Below are positions 1 to 6,919 of a DNA stretch of 29,960 nucleotides, piece after piece (the first letter of the stretch is position 1; each line of letters starts with the position of its first letter). Source of the DNA: JAWLFI01 sp964626595 (GTDB lineage Bacteria; Bacteroidota; Bacteroidia; Chitinophagales; Saprospiraceae); assembly GCA_964626595.1 (NCBI GenBank), contig CAZVFU010000025.1, positions 1 through 29,960 on the forward strand. The letters run 5' to 3'. The notes under the pieces were generated by a model. The model ran no database searches and was not told the DNA's origin. It saw only the letters and a program-made list of their open reading frames with translations. The translations under genes and the position numbers were made by a program.

Positions 1-27
1 AGGTAGCATGGCAAAAATGAGGCCCCT

Positions 28-348
28 TCACAACTCAGCTTCCAATTTTTTTATTTCAGTTCTTACTTCGTCATGCATTTCCAAACTCACCTCTGGGTTA
101 TTCGATAAATACATCTTGAAGTCCTTCAACTGAGATTCGTTCCAACCGTAGTTAGAAAGCAGGTCTTTGCTTAACTCCGTTTTGACACTGTCTCTATCTT
201 CTTCTTTAAGAAGGGAAATGTACGATTCAATCAGCATCATATCTCTTAAAACAAATAGCATTGTCTCTTTTTCGGCAGGGGGACCAATCGGTTCTTTCCG
301 GCAAGAAAAAACGACAAATAAACAAAAAAGAAAAATGGGGTACTTCAA
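28..348 (-). CDS. DUF4296-like small lipoprotein
   Basis: A 106-residue predicted lipoprotein. The N-terminus is a short hydrophobic signal ending in a lipobox-like FSC, which puts the lipidated cysteine at residue 16. The rest is soluble, charged and mostly helical, with a pattern (an LRDMMLIES-type helix, then a YGWNESQLKDF-type segment) that resembles the DUF4296 family of Bacteroidota lipoproteins. Its function is unknown and I assign none. It is the last gene of the minus-strand operon visible here, and its ATG overlaps the stop of the SixA-like gene by 4 bp (ATGA), so translation is probably coupled. It probably sits on the periplasmic face of the inner or outer membrane. The family assignment comes from remembered family character only. 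Confidence 0.7.
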   Translation of the reverse strand: MKYPIFLFCLFVVFSCRKEPIGPPAEKETMLFVLRDMMLIESYISLLKEEDRDSVKTELSKDLLSNYGWNESQLKDFKMYLSNNPEVSLEMHDEVRTEIKKLEAEL

Positions 349-857
349 GATCTGAATAGTTTTGGGAAAAGAGCAAATTTAGTTTCTGTAAGTCCCCAAT
401 CCCAATCCTTTACATCTTTTGGGTGGGTCAGACAAACTAAGCCGGAGGTGGGCAAATGATCCAGACGCAAATCGGGGATCCATGAAGTTAAATCTGTCAT
501 TCCGGGATTATGTCCGATCACAAAAAGTCGATCCGGTTTATGCTCCCTCCAAAATTTAACAAAAATTTTCTCAATTTCTCTTGCCGAGGCCAAATAAAGG
601 TCTCTCTCAAAATGCACTTGCTCAGGTCGCACAGTCTCCATAGACTCCAATAACCTCAATGTCTGTCTGGTACGTTGGGAGGAAGAGCAAAGGACATGGG
701 CTGAATTGCCTTTCATGCGTTTTTGAAACTCTTGCGAAATAAGGGAGAGGTCCTTTTGGGCGCGTTTACGCAATGTCCTGTCATAATCCCGTTGTCCAGA
801 CTCTGCGGGCTTTGTCTTAGCATGTCTGAGAAAAATAATTTCTGAAATAGACTTCAT
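345..857 (-). CDS. SixA-like histidine phosphatase
   Basis: A 170-residue cytoplasmic protein of the histidine phosphatase superfamily (branch 1). The phospho-accepting RHA motif is at residues 11-13. A conserved arginine lies in the SSSQRTRQT segment near 58-66. The second catalytic histidine is in IGHNPGM at about residue 116. Its length and the GHNPG motif match SixA, which dephosphorylates phosphohistidine on HPt domains or on nitrogen-PTS proteins; the real substrate here is unknown. It lies 12 bp downstream of hemF and overlaps the lipoprotein gene by 4 bp, so it is an operon member. Nothing in the context links it mechanistically to haem synthesis. Family membership is secure, SixA function is inferred. 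Confidence 0.85.
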   Translation of the reverse strand: MKSISEIIFLRHAKTKPAESGQRDYDRTLRKRAQKDLSLISQEFQKRMKGNSAHVLCSSSQRTRQTLRLLESMETVRPEQVHFERDLYLASAREIEKIFVKFWREHKPDRLFVIGHNPGMTDLTSWIPDLRLDHLPTSGLVCLTHPKDVKDWDWGLTETKFALFPKLFRS

Positions 858-869
858 TATATATATTTT

Positions 870-1796
870 TTATTGATCGTGCGAACCTTGAAGCTTCTCA
901 GGAAGAGGAAACGCACCTAAACTCAAAAGCTCCTGAGTTTCCCGCTCTTTGCTATTGGGCGGAATTTCAAAATTATAGGTCCATGCTGCCTCTGGTGGCA
1001 AACTCATTAAGATACTTTCGGTCCGTCCTCCGGTATCGAGCCCGAATTTGGTTCCTTTATCCCAAACCAAATTGAATTCGACATACCGCCCGCGCCGATG
1101 AAATTGCCACTCTTTTTGCCTGTCTGAAAACGACTTATCTTTATTATCTAGTACAAATGGGGTGTATAATGAAACGAACTGATCCCCCAGATGGATAACA
1201 AAATCAAACAATTGTGATTTCGTTAAATTCTCTGTTTTATGGTCCAGCCGATCAAAAAATATTCCTCCAATTCCTCGGTTTTCCTTTCGATGGGGCAGGT
1301 AAAAATACTTATCAGCCCATGACTTAAAGCGAGGATAGAATGATCTATCAGAAGCATCACAGATTTTCTTCACCGACTCATGAAAACCTACTGAGGCATC
1401 CATGTCAATATAGTGTGGGGTGACATCTACCCCGCCACCAAACCAGTATACGCCATTTGACATTTCAAAATACCGAACATTCATGTGGATAATCGGTATC
1501 AGAGGATGAAAAGGATGTAAAACAATCGAAACACCAGTTGCAAAAAAGTCACTTTCCTTTAATTTCAGTGCTTTCAATATCTTATCCGGAGTTTTACCAT
1601 GAACAGCGGAAAAATTCACTCCTCCTTTTTCGATAATAGCACCTTGAATCGTCCGCGTTCTTCCTCCACCGCCCTCTTTCCGCTTCCATGGGTCCTCTTT
1701 GAACCGACCTTCACCATCCAGCTTCTCTAAACCCGCACAGATTCGATCCTGAAGGGACTGCATTTCATTTTCTATTTCTGTCTTATTTGGATCCAT
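870..1796 (-). CDS. hemF: oxygen-dependent coproporphyrinogen III oxidase
   Basis: Oxidatively decarboxylates two propionates of coproporphyrinogen III to vinyl groups using O2, giving protoporphyrinogen IX in haem synthesis in the cytosol. The 308-residue length is typical. HemF hallmarks are present: the GGGGRTR region near residues 42-48, HMNVRYFE starting at 104, WFGGGVDVTPHY around 118-129, and late motifs VEFNLVWDKGT and GGRTESILMSLPP. I choose the ATG at 1796 (MDPNKTE). The reading frame stays open for 20 more codons upstream, but those lie inside the ArsC-like gene and do not look like HemF. With this start the gene overlaps the upstream stop by 14 bp. An oxygen-dependent enzyme suggests aerobic or facultative life. 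Confidence 0.95.
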   Translation of the reverse strand: MDPNKTEIENEMQSLQDRICAGLEKLDGEGRFKEDPWKRKEGGGGRTRTIQGAIIEKGGVNFSAVHGKTPDKILKALKLKESDFFATGVSIVLHPFHPLIPIIHMNVRYFEMSNGVYWFGGGVDVTPHYIDMDASVGFHESVKKICDASDRSFYPRFKSWADKYFYLPHRKENRGIGGIFFDRLDHKTENLTKSQLFDFVIHLGDQFVSLYTPFVLDNKDKSFSDRQKEWQFHRRGRYVEFNLVWDKGTKFGLDTGGRTESILMSLPPEAAWTYNFEIPPNSKERETQELLSLGAFPLPEKLQGSHDQ

Positions 1797-2145
1797 GTAG
1801 ACGGCTTTCAATTTTTTTAATCGTATCCTCGCTATTTCCTGCAAACACCAACCCATCTAAAACAATAACGGGCCTTTTCAGCAAGGTGTATTCGGAGAGA
1901 ATCAATTTCCGAAAATCCTCATCGCTGATGTCCCTATTTTTCAAGTCCAATTCTCGATATTTTCTAGCTCTTCGATTCAACAGTTTATCGTAGCCACCTA
2001 ATTTTGTCGATAAATCATCCAACTCTTCTCCTTCAATTGGATCCTTTTTGATATCTTGAAGATCAAACGAATGATCCTGAAGACGCAGTCTTTTGATTAT
2101 TCGTTTACAAGTAGAGCAAGTCGACAGATAAAAGCATTTTCTCAT
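1783..2145 (-). CDS. ArsC/Spx-family thioredoxin-fold protein
   Basis: A 120-residue cytoplasmic protein of the ArsC/Spx/YffB family. A CSTC motif (C10-x-x-C13) follows the first beta strand, as in thioredoxin-fold reductases, and a KRP segment near residues 93-95 matches the conserved arginine-proline region of ArsC-like proteins. True arsenate reduction is only one option; many family members are uncharacterised thiol reductases, and no arsenic genes (arsR, arsB, acr3) are nearby. I set the start at 2145 (MRKCFYL), rejecting 50 further in-frame codons upstream because they lie antisense to the nucleoside phosphorylase and add nothing typical of the family. It heads the minus-strand operon with hemF, the SixA-like gene and the lipoprotein. 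Confidence 0.85.
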   Translation of the reverse strand: MRKCFYLSTCSTCKRIIKRLRLQDHSFDLQDIKKDPIEGEELDDLSTKLGGYDKLLNRRARKYRELDLKNRDISDEDFRKLILSEYTLLKRPVIVLDGLVFAGNSEDTIKKIESRLHGSK

Positions 2146-2150
2146 AAAGA

Positions 2151-2158
2151 CAAAGATA
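2151..2158 (-). promoter_or_regulatory. Bacteroidota -7 box, ArsC-like/hemF operon
   Basis: The minus strand reads TATCTTTG, an exact match to the Bacteroidota housekeeping -7 consensus TAnnTTTG, ending 5 bp before the ATG at 2145. No TTG is visible at the expected -33 spacing. If used, transcription would start at or next to the ATG, giving a leaderless message. The same 8 bp lie directly upstream of the divergent phosphorylase ATG. Confidence 0.45.
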
Positions 2159-3034
2159 ATGGATGGATCTGAATTAATTTTAAATGAGCGGGGAGCATTA
2201 TACCACATCGATGTAAAGCCTGGCGAAATAGCATCTACTATCATTACGGTAGGCGATCCCGAACGGGTAAATCGAATTGAAAAGTACTTTGACACCGTCC
2301 ACCTTAAACGCCATCACCGAGAATTCCTAACGATGACGGGGGAGTGCAATGGAACTCCACTTTCCGTGATTTCAACTGGAATAGGGACTGACAACATTGA
2401 TATTGCCTTATCCGAGATTGACGCAGTTTTCAACATTGACTTAAAAGCGAGGAAGCCCAAATCTTCGTTCCACCCACTTACTTTTATTCGCCTGGGTACT
2501 TCAGGAGCTCTACATCCTGATGTGGCTATAGGAGACCTGATCATATCAAAATACGGTGTAGGCCTGGATAATTTATTACAATATTATTCAGACGAGCAGG
2601 GCCTTCGATTATCAGTATTAGAAAAAGCGGTACAGGAACGAATATCGTTGCCTAATTATGCCTTTGAGGGAGATTCAGACTTAGTGAATCACTTCACATC
2701 GCTTGGAAGAAAGGGTATCACATTCAGTTGTCCCGGATTTTACGGGCCGCAAGGCCGAAGGTTGAGATTGCAACCTAAAAACTCGAACTTCCTTGCGGAT
2801 TTGCAATCCATAAGCTATAAAGAAACAAAAGCTACAAATTTTGAAATGGAAACTTCGGGAATATATGGTCTATCAAAGCTATTGGGGCACCGGGCAGTTA
2901 GCATAAGCGCCATTTTAGCCAACCGAAGCCGTGGAGAGTTCAGTTCAGACCCCTCCAAACTGGTAGACAAAATGCTTGTCACGGCACTTGGTAAAATTGA
3001 GGATCTGCCTAAAACCGCATCTGATAAGGGGTAA
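2159..3034 (+). CDS. uridine phosphorylase-like nucleoside phosphorylase
   Basis: A 291-residue member of the PNP/UDP phosphorylase superfamily (NP-I fold), which cleaves nucleosides with phosphate to a base and ribose-1-phosphate in salvage. Visible motifs are the phosphate-binding VGDPERV at 31-37, STGIGTDN at 72-79, RLGTSGAL at 111-118, and the ribose-contacting FEMETSG at 228-234. The N-terminal SELILNERGALYH resembles uridine phosphorylase N-termini, which supports the ATG at 2159 and a pyrimidine preference, although substrate cannot be proved by eye. It is divergently oriented to the ArsC-like gene with only 13 bp between start codons, so at least one promoter must lie in a neighbour's coding sequence. 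No convincing plus-strand promoter was found. Confidence 0.88.
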   Translation: MDGSELILNERGALYHIDVKPGEIASTIITVGDPERVNRIEKYFDTVHLKRHHREFLTMTGECNGTPLSVISTGIGTDNIDIALSEIDAVFNIDLKARKPKSSFHPLTFIRLGTSGALHPDVAIGDLIISKYGVGLDNLLQYYSDEQGLRLSVLEKAVQERISLPNYAFEGDSDLVNHFTSLGRKGITFSCPGFYGPQGRRLRLQPKNSNFLADLQSISYKETKATNFEMETSGIYGLSKLLGHRAVSISAILANRSRGEFSSDPSKLVDKMLVTALGKIEDLPKTASDKG

Positions 3035-3199
3035 GGATTGCCTTTTGTCTATCATGACGAAAGAATATTGAAGGACATCATGGAGCCCCCCCAAAGCCCA
3101 TCAAAACATAACACTGCTGACCGATCTCCGAAAGTTCAGTCTCTCTATATTCTTGAAAGCGGGTCTTTCATAAAATAAAAAAACGATAAAAAGGGGATT

Positions 3200-3856
3200 C
3201 TAATTTCCTGCCTTTTTGTGATCTGCCAGGAACTTTTCAAGACCAATATCCGTCAATGGATGTTTAAGTAATCCAAGTATGGAGCTCAATGGACAAGTAA
3301 CCACATCAGCACCTGCTTCAGCGGCATCTACTATGTGCTTAGCCGATCGAATAGAAGCAGCGAGAATCTGAGTCCCAAATCCTTGATTGAGGTAAATTTC
3401 GGAAATCTGTTCGATCAAGCCTGCACCATCCCAGTTTATATCATCAATACGTCCCATAAAAGGTGATAGGTAAGTAGCGCCGGCCTTAGCCGCGAGTAAG
3501 GCTTGTCCCGCAGAAAAAACCAAAGTACAGTTCGTTTTGATTTCACGTTCATGCAAATGAGCCAATGCTTTAACTCCATCTTTAATCATCGGGATTTTTA
3601 TCACAATATTTGGTGCGATGTCGATAAGTTCCTCAGCTTCCGCGATCATTCCATCAAAATCTGTGGAAATCACCTCTGCACTTACATCCCCGTCAACAAT
3701 TTCACAAATCGTTTTATAATGTGTGAAGATGTTATCTTTTCCGGTTATCCCTTCCTTGGCCATTAAAGAGGGATTGGTCGTTACTCCATCCAAAATACCT
3801 AAATCTTTTGCTTCCCGAATTTCGTCCAAGTTCGCTGTATCAATAAAAAACTTCAT
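3200..3856 (-). CDS. transaldolase, small FSA/TalC-type
   Basis: A 218-residue TIM-barrel class I aldolase. Aligned mentally to E. coli FsaA (220 aa), it keeps TTNP at 26-29 and the Schiff-base lysine K87 (IVIKIPM; FsaA K85). The two residues that separate fructose-6-phosphate aldolase from transaldolase are of transaldolase type: E61 where FsaA has Q59, and F133 where FsaA has Y131, at a constant offset of 2. I therefore call it a transaldolase of the non-oxidative pentose phosphate pathway, transferring dihydroxyacetone between sedoheptulose-7-P and glyceraldehyde-3-P in the cytosol. It begins 39 bp after the ffs terminator with no clear promoter of its own, so readthrough from ffs or a promoter inside ffs is possible. 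Confidence 0.92.
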   Translation of the reverse strand: MKFFIDTANLDEIREAKDLGILDGVTTNPSLMAKEGITGKDNIFTHYKTICEIVDGDVSAEVISTDFDGMIAEAEELIDIAPNIVIKIPMIKDGVKALAHLHEREIKTNCTLVFSAGQALLAAKAGATYLSPFMGRIDDINWDGAGLIEQISEIYLNQGFGTQILAASIRSAKHIVDAAEAGADVVTCPLSSILGLLKHPLTDIGLEKFLADHKKAGN

Positions 3857-3895
3857 GTTTTTGGTTTTGAGTGATTAAGGGAGATTTCCACCATT

Positions 3896-3908
3896 AAAAA
3901 AAGCAAGG
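3896..3908 (-). terminator. ffs 3' arm and U-tract
   Basis: The 3' arm CCTTGC of the SRP RNA closing helix runs directly into seven Ts on the minus strand (3902-3896). The RNA's own terminal helix would therefore act as the hairpin of an intrinsic terminator. The transaldolase ATG lies 39 bp further on. Confidence 0.7.
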
Positions 3909-3996
3909 AACTACATCGCACCGCTCAACCTGCCTACCCTTGCTGCGTTTCCACCCTGGGGGAATTCGGAGGGAGCTGGTCGTGTAGCCCTTGCCG
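3896..3996 (-). ncRNA. ffs: SRP RNA, small bacterial (4.5S) type
   Basis: On the minus strand this stretch carries the SRP domain IV hallmark: CCCCCAGGGTGGAAACGCAG followed by CAAGGG, that is, an asymmetric loop around a helix capped by a GGAA tetraloop. The ends pair: the 5' arm GCAAGG plus CTACA (3994 downward) matches the 3' arm TGTAG plus CCTTGC (3915-3903), and T7 follows (3902-3896). That makes an RNA of about 100 nt which binds Ffh and targets signal-sequence proteins to the membrane. There is no Alu domain, as expected for this phylum. The 5' end is estimated from the promoter position. It sits alone between a pseudouridine synthase gene and the transaldolase gene, all on the same strand. 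Confidence 0.92.
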
Positions 3997-4000
3997 ACGT

Positions 4001-4030
4001 CAAAGATAGTATAATTCGGATGTCTGTCAA
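4001..4030 (-). promoter_or_regulatory. ffs promoter, full -33/-7
   Basis: The minus strand has TTG (within TTTTG) at 4030-4028, a 19-bp spacer, then TATCTTTG at 4008-4001, a complete match to the Bacteroidota sigma-A promoter TTG-N19/20-TAnnTTTG. The predicted start, a few bases downstream near 3996, agrees with the start of the SRP RNA closing helix. The -33 element begins 7 bp after the stop of the upstream pseudouridine synthase gene. Confidence 0.85.
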
Positions 4031-4036
4031 AAGGAA

Positions 4037-4735
4037 TCAAAAGAAAGATTTGAACCGTTTCCAAACCGGTGTATCCGGCGGGTCAGCAAGAATGGAAGTA
4101 TCCTCCTTTTTAACGGGATGGACAAATTTCATTTCCGAAGAATGTAAAGCAATAGACATATCTGGAAGGGGTTCCATGGCCCCGTATTTTATATCGCCAA
4201 TAATTGAACAGCCAATAGCCGAAAGCTGAGCCCGAATTTGGTGAGGTCTCCCCGTTTGAAGTTTTACTCTAAGAAGAAATCTACCTTCGATTTCAGCTAC
4301 AAGTTCATAATCAAGTATGGCTTTTTTCGCCTTTTTCGGAGGGCGTTTATTAATCGGAATCGCCATTACCTTATTTTTCATCTTTTCCTTCAAGATGTAG
4401 TGCTCCAAATTAGCCATGGGTTCCGGAGGGGCTGTTTGGGTTATGACCCAGTAGAATTTGTCGATTTTCCGCTCTTTTATAAGTTGATTCATCCGACTTA
4501 GCCCTTTTGTTGTTCTTCCAAACAGAACAGCACCGGAAGCCGGACGGTCAATTCGATGCACAGGATTGAGGAAAACCTTTCCCGGTTTATTGTATCGATC
4601 TTTAATGTAACGTTTAGCCCATTCTAATAGAGTAAAATCTCCAGTTCGATCAGATTGAACCAGCCAACCTGGTCCTTTATTTACGCCTAATAGGTGATTG
4701 TCTTCAAATATTACCTTTGGTTCATCCATATTCAT
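4037..4735 (-). CDS. RluA-family RNA pseudouridine synthase
   Basis: A 232-residue enzyme that isomerises uridine to pseudouridine in RNA. The catalytic motif HRIDRPASG (60-68) contains the essential aspartate D63. The downstream RPHQIRAQLS-type motif of the RluA family is also present. There is no N-terminal S4 domain: the protein starts straight in the catalytic fold with the typical EDNHLLGVNKGPG opening. That size and layout fits RluC/TruC-like single-domain members, so the target (23S rRNA or tRNA) cannot be fixed from sequence. ATG at 4735 or at 4729 (M3) are both possible. It is divergent from gdhA with a 71-bp gap, and the ffs promoter starts right after its stop. Confidence 0.92.
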   Translation of the reverse strand: MNMDEPKVIFEDNHLLGVNKGPGWLVQSDRTGDFTLLEWAKRYIKDRYNKPGKVFLNPVHRIDRPASGAVLFGRTTKGLSRMNQLIKERKIDKFYWVITQTAPPEPMANLEHYILKEKMKNKVMAIPINKRPPKKAKKAILDYELVAEIEGRFLLRVKLQTGRPHQIRAQLSAIGCSIIGDIKYGAMEPLPDMSIALHSSEMKFVHPVKKEDTSILADPPDTPVWKRFKSFF

Positions 4736-4806
4736 TCACGATTATTCGAGCTTCAATGTACGAAAGGAAGTTTGAAATTTAATTTATATTAGCAGAAAAA
4801 GAGTTC

Positions 4807-6153
4807 ATGCCAAAATTCATAGAGACTCTGAAAGAAAAAAATCCTAATCAGGATGAATTTATTCAGGCAGTTGAAGAGTATTATGAAAGTGTGTATCCCA
4901 TTATTGAGGATACGCCTCGCTATCAAAAGAATAAAATCCTGGAGCGGATGACGGAACCCGAACGGGTTATTATTTTCAGTGTGCCCTGGATTGACGATAA
5001 GGGTGAGATTCATGTAAATCGGGGATATAGAGTACAGATGAATTCCGCCTTGGGCCCCTATAAAGGTGGACTGCGATTTCATCCTTCAGTTAACTTGAGT
5101 ATCCTTAAATTTCTCGCATTTGAGCAAATTTCTAAAAATGCACTCACTTCACTGCCCTTAGGCGGAGGTAAAGGGGGCGCCGATTTCAATCCCAAAGGAA
5201 AAAGTGATTTGGAAGTAATGAGATTTTGCCAATCATTTATGAATGAGCTATTTCGACACATTGGAAACTACACCGATATTCCCGCTGGAGATATAGGCGT
5301 TGGAGGCCGTGAAATCGGGTATTTATTTGGCAAATATAAACGCATTAAGAACCAGTTCTCCGGCGTTTTGACGGGAAAGGGAATCAACTGGGGAGGAAGT
5401 TTGATACGCCCTGAAGCCACGGGATACGGTCTCATTTATTTTGCTAAACACATGCTAGAAAATCAAGGAGATCAATTGAAAGGCAAACGTTGTCTGGTAT
5501 CAGGTGCCGGCAACGTCGCTCAGTATGCCATTGAAAAATTGATTGATCTGGAAGCTAAAGTTATCTCTGTTTCAGACTCTACCGGCTTTATTATCGATGA
5601 AGACGGGATCACTCGTGAAAAACTGGATTTGTTGATGGATGTGAAAAATGAACGCAGAGAAGGTCTCGAATCCTATGCTGCTGAATTTGATGACATCCAT
5701 TTTCAAGCGCATGATTATGACCCGGACGCTTCACTTTGGAAAACAAAAGCGGATTGTGCTTTTCCATGTGCCACGCAAAATGAAATCGGAGAAGAAGATG
5801 CGAAAGGCTTAATTGAAAATGGAATACGACTCGTTGCAGAAGGTTCAAATATGTCCTGCACAAACGAAGCCATTCGCATCTTACAAGAAAGCGGGGTTTT
5901 ATATGCACCCGGTAAGGCTGCCAATGCAGGCGGCGTAGCTGTTTCAGGCCTTGAAATGTCGCAGAATTCTCAGCGAGTGGGTTGGTCCAGAGAAAAGGTA
6001 GATAGTGAGTTACAAAATATCATGAAACACATTCACGGTCAGTGCTTAAGCTATGCTGAAAAGTATAATAAGCCCAATAACTATCTGGCTGGCGCAAATA
6101 TTGCTGCTTTTTTTAAGGTGGCAGATGCTATGATAGATCAGGGCGTCGTTTAA
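4807..6153 (+). CDS. gdhA: NADP-type glutamate dehydrogenase
   Basis: Catalyses reductive amination of 2-oxoglutarate with ammonium to glutamate, linking carbon and nitrogen metabolism in the cytosol. At 448 residues it has the length of the hexameric E. coli GdhA class. Motifs are the substrate-binding segment around K86 (LGPYKGGLRFHP), the catalytic lysine K122 in PLGGGKGGADFNPKGKSD, PAGDIGVGGREIGY at 159-172, and the Rossmann motif VSGAGNVAQ at 231-239 followed by a strand ending SDSTG, which suggests NADP use. The phosphatase lipoprotein gene follows after 8 bp and is likely co-transcribed. Upstream there is only an imperfect -7-like TATATTAG, so I do not call a promoter. Confidence 0.97.
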   Translation: MPKFIETLKEKNPNQDEFIQAVEEYYESVYPIIEDTPRYQKNKILERMTEPERVIIFSVPWIDDKGEIHVNRGYRVQMNSALGPYKGGLRFHPSVNLSILKFLAFEQISKNALTSLPLGGGKGGADFNPKGKSDLEVMRFCQSFMNELFRHIGNYTDIPAGDIGVGGREIGYLFGKYKRIKNQFSGVLTGKGINWGGSLIRPEATGYGLIYFAKHMLENQGDQLKGKRCLVSGAGNVAQYAIEKLIDLEAKVISVSDSTGFIIDEDGITREKLDLLMDVKNERREGLESYAAEFDDIHFQAHDYDPDASLWKTKADCAFPCATQNEIGEEDAKGLIENGIRLVAEGSNMSCTNEAIRILQESGVLYAPGKAANAGGVAVSGLEMSQNSQRVGWSREKVDSELQNIMKHIHGQCLSYAEKYNKPNNYLAGANIAAFFKVADAMIDQGVV

Positions 6154-6161
6154 GGAGAAAA

Positions 6162-6659
6162 ATGATAGCCAGATTCTTTTTCTTTATTTCCGTCCTTTTC
6201 GTATTCGGTTGTTCTGACCAAAAAGATCTGACTACCATAATCTGGCTTAGACATGCTGAAAAAGATACTATTGAAAATAGTTCCGATCCCAAGCTGACAC
6301 CGGAGGGTAGAAACAGAGCGAGGAAGTTAGCTTCTGTTCTGGATTCGATACCCATATCTACGATTTTTTCGACACCCTACAAAAGAAATCTTCAAACGGT
6401 GATGCCTTTGGCTGCAGATAAAGGAATTGATATTCAAATATATGAGCGAGACTCCTGGTCGTCATTGCTGGATACCCTACCCTCTTCCTTTCAAGGACAG
6501 TCCCTGTTGATTTGTGGTCATAGAGACCAAATTTTTGAAATGATTCAATACCTGGGTGTCCCAACGGATCGAAATCAATTAGAGAAAAATGAATATAACA
6601 AACTATTCATTCTGCGTAATGCACATAGTAGCCCCCAATTAGAAATCTCAACCTATTAA
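6162..6659 (+). CDS. histidine phosphatase family lipoprotein
   Basis: A 165-residue exported member of the histidine phosphatase superfamily. A hydrophobic leader ends in VFGC, giving a lipidated cysteine at 17. The catalytic RHAEKD motif starts at R30-H31, a TPYKRNLQT segment at 71-79 supplies a second conserved arginine, and CGHRDQ at about 119-123 supplies the second histidine. Its substrate is unknown; a periplasmic phosphomonoester is likely. It starts 8 bp after gdhA and is preceded by AAGGAG at 6152-6157, a strong Shine-Dalgarno match that is rare in this phylum. A functional link to glutamate metabolism is not evident. Family and lipidation are well supported. Confidence 0.85.
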   Translation: MIARFFFFISVLFVFGCSDQKDLTTIIWLRHAEKDTIENSSDPKLTPEGRNRARKLASVLDSIPISTIFSTPYKRNLQTVMPLAADKGIDIQIYERDSWSSLLDTLPSSFQGQSLLICGHRDQIFEMIQYLGVPTDRNQLEKNEYNKLFILRNAHSSPQLEISTY

Positions 6660-6665
6660 ACCCAT

Positions 6666-6700
6666 AAATACCTGCGATATCTCATAAGGTATTTCTTTTC
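6666..6700 (+). terminator. possible gdhA-operon terminator
   Basis: AAATACCT (6666-6673) and AGGTATTT (6687-6694) form a perfect 8-bp stem with a 13-nt loop just 7 bp after the stop codon of the lipoprotein gene, followed by the pyrimidine-rich CTTTTCC. The stem is AU-rich and the T-tract short, so this is a moderate candidate. Confidence 0.45.
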
Positions 6701-6893
6701 CTGGGTTGAATTCAAGAGCATTCCGTATCCAACATATTATTTAGGAGTCTACATTTGAATGACTTTGGAGATCAAACTTGTCTATGTCAAGTGCTTAAAA
6801 ATGTCATTTCATTCAGATTTTCAATACTCATCAGAAAATATATAATAATGTGAAAAAAATTTTAGAAAATGGGGAACCTAAGCTCCCTTTTAA

Positions 6894-6905
6894 TTGTATA
6901 TACAA
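6894..6905. promoter_or_regulatory. 12-bp palindrome before the pirin gene
   Basis: TTGTATATACAA is a perfect palindrome ending 14 bp before the pirin ATG at 6920. Its position would suit an operator or a start-site hairpin. Perfect 12-bp palindromes occur by chance several times in 30 kb of AT-rich DNA, so confidence is low. Confidence 0.25.
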
Positions 6906-6919
6906 CTAAATAAGGAAAG

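Noticed and set aside
1797..1856. 20-codon upstream extension of HemF
   Set aside because: It lies fully inside the ArsC-like coding sequence, and the residues do not resemble HemF N-termini; ATG at 1796 gives normal length.
2146..2295. 50-codon N-terminal extension of the ArsC-like gene
   Set aside because: It is antisense to the phosphorylase 5' end, and the family starts at the CFYLSTCSTCK strand. A -7 box lies just upstream of the shorter start.
3154..3170. Hairpin TGAAAG-CGGGT-CTTTCA between the convergent phosphorylase and transaldolase genes as a terminator
   Set aside because: The following plus-strand tract is A-rich, not T-rich, and for minus-strand transcripts the T-tract precedes the hairpin, so neither direction fits an intrinsic terminator.
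6750..6757. TACATTTG as a promoter for the pirin gene
   Set aside because: The box matches but there is no TTG within 25 bp upstream, and it would leave a leader of more than 160 nt, unlike the others here. One such 8-mer is expected by chance.
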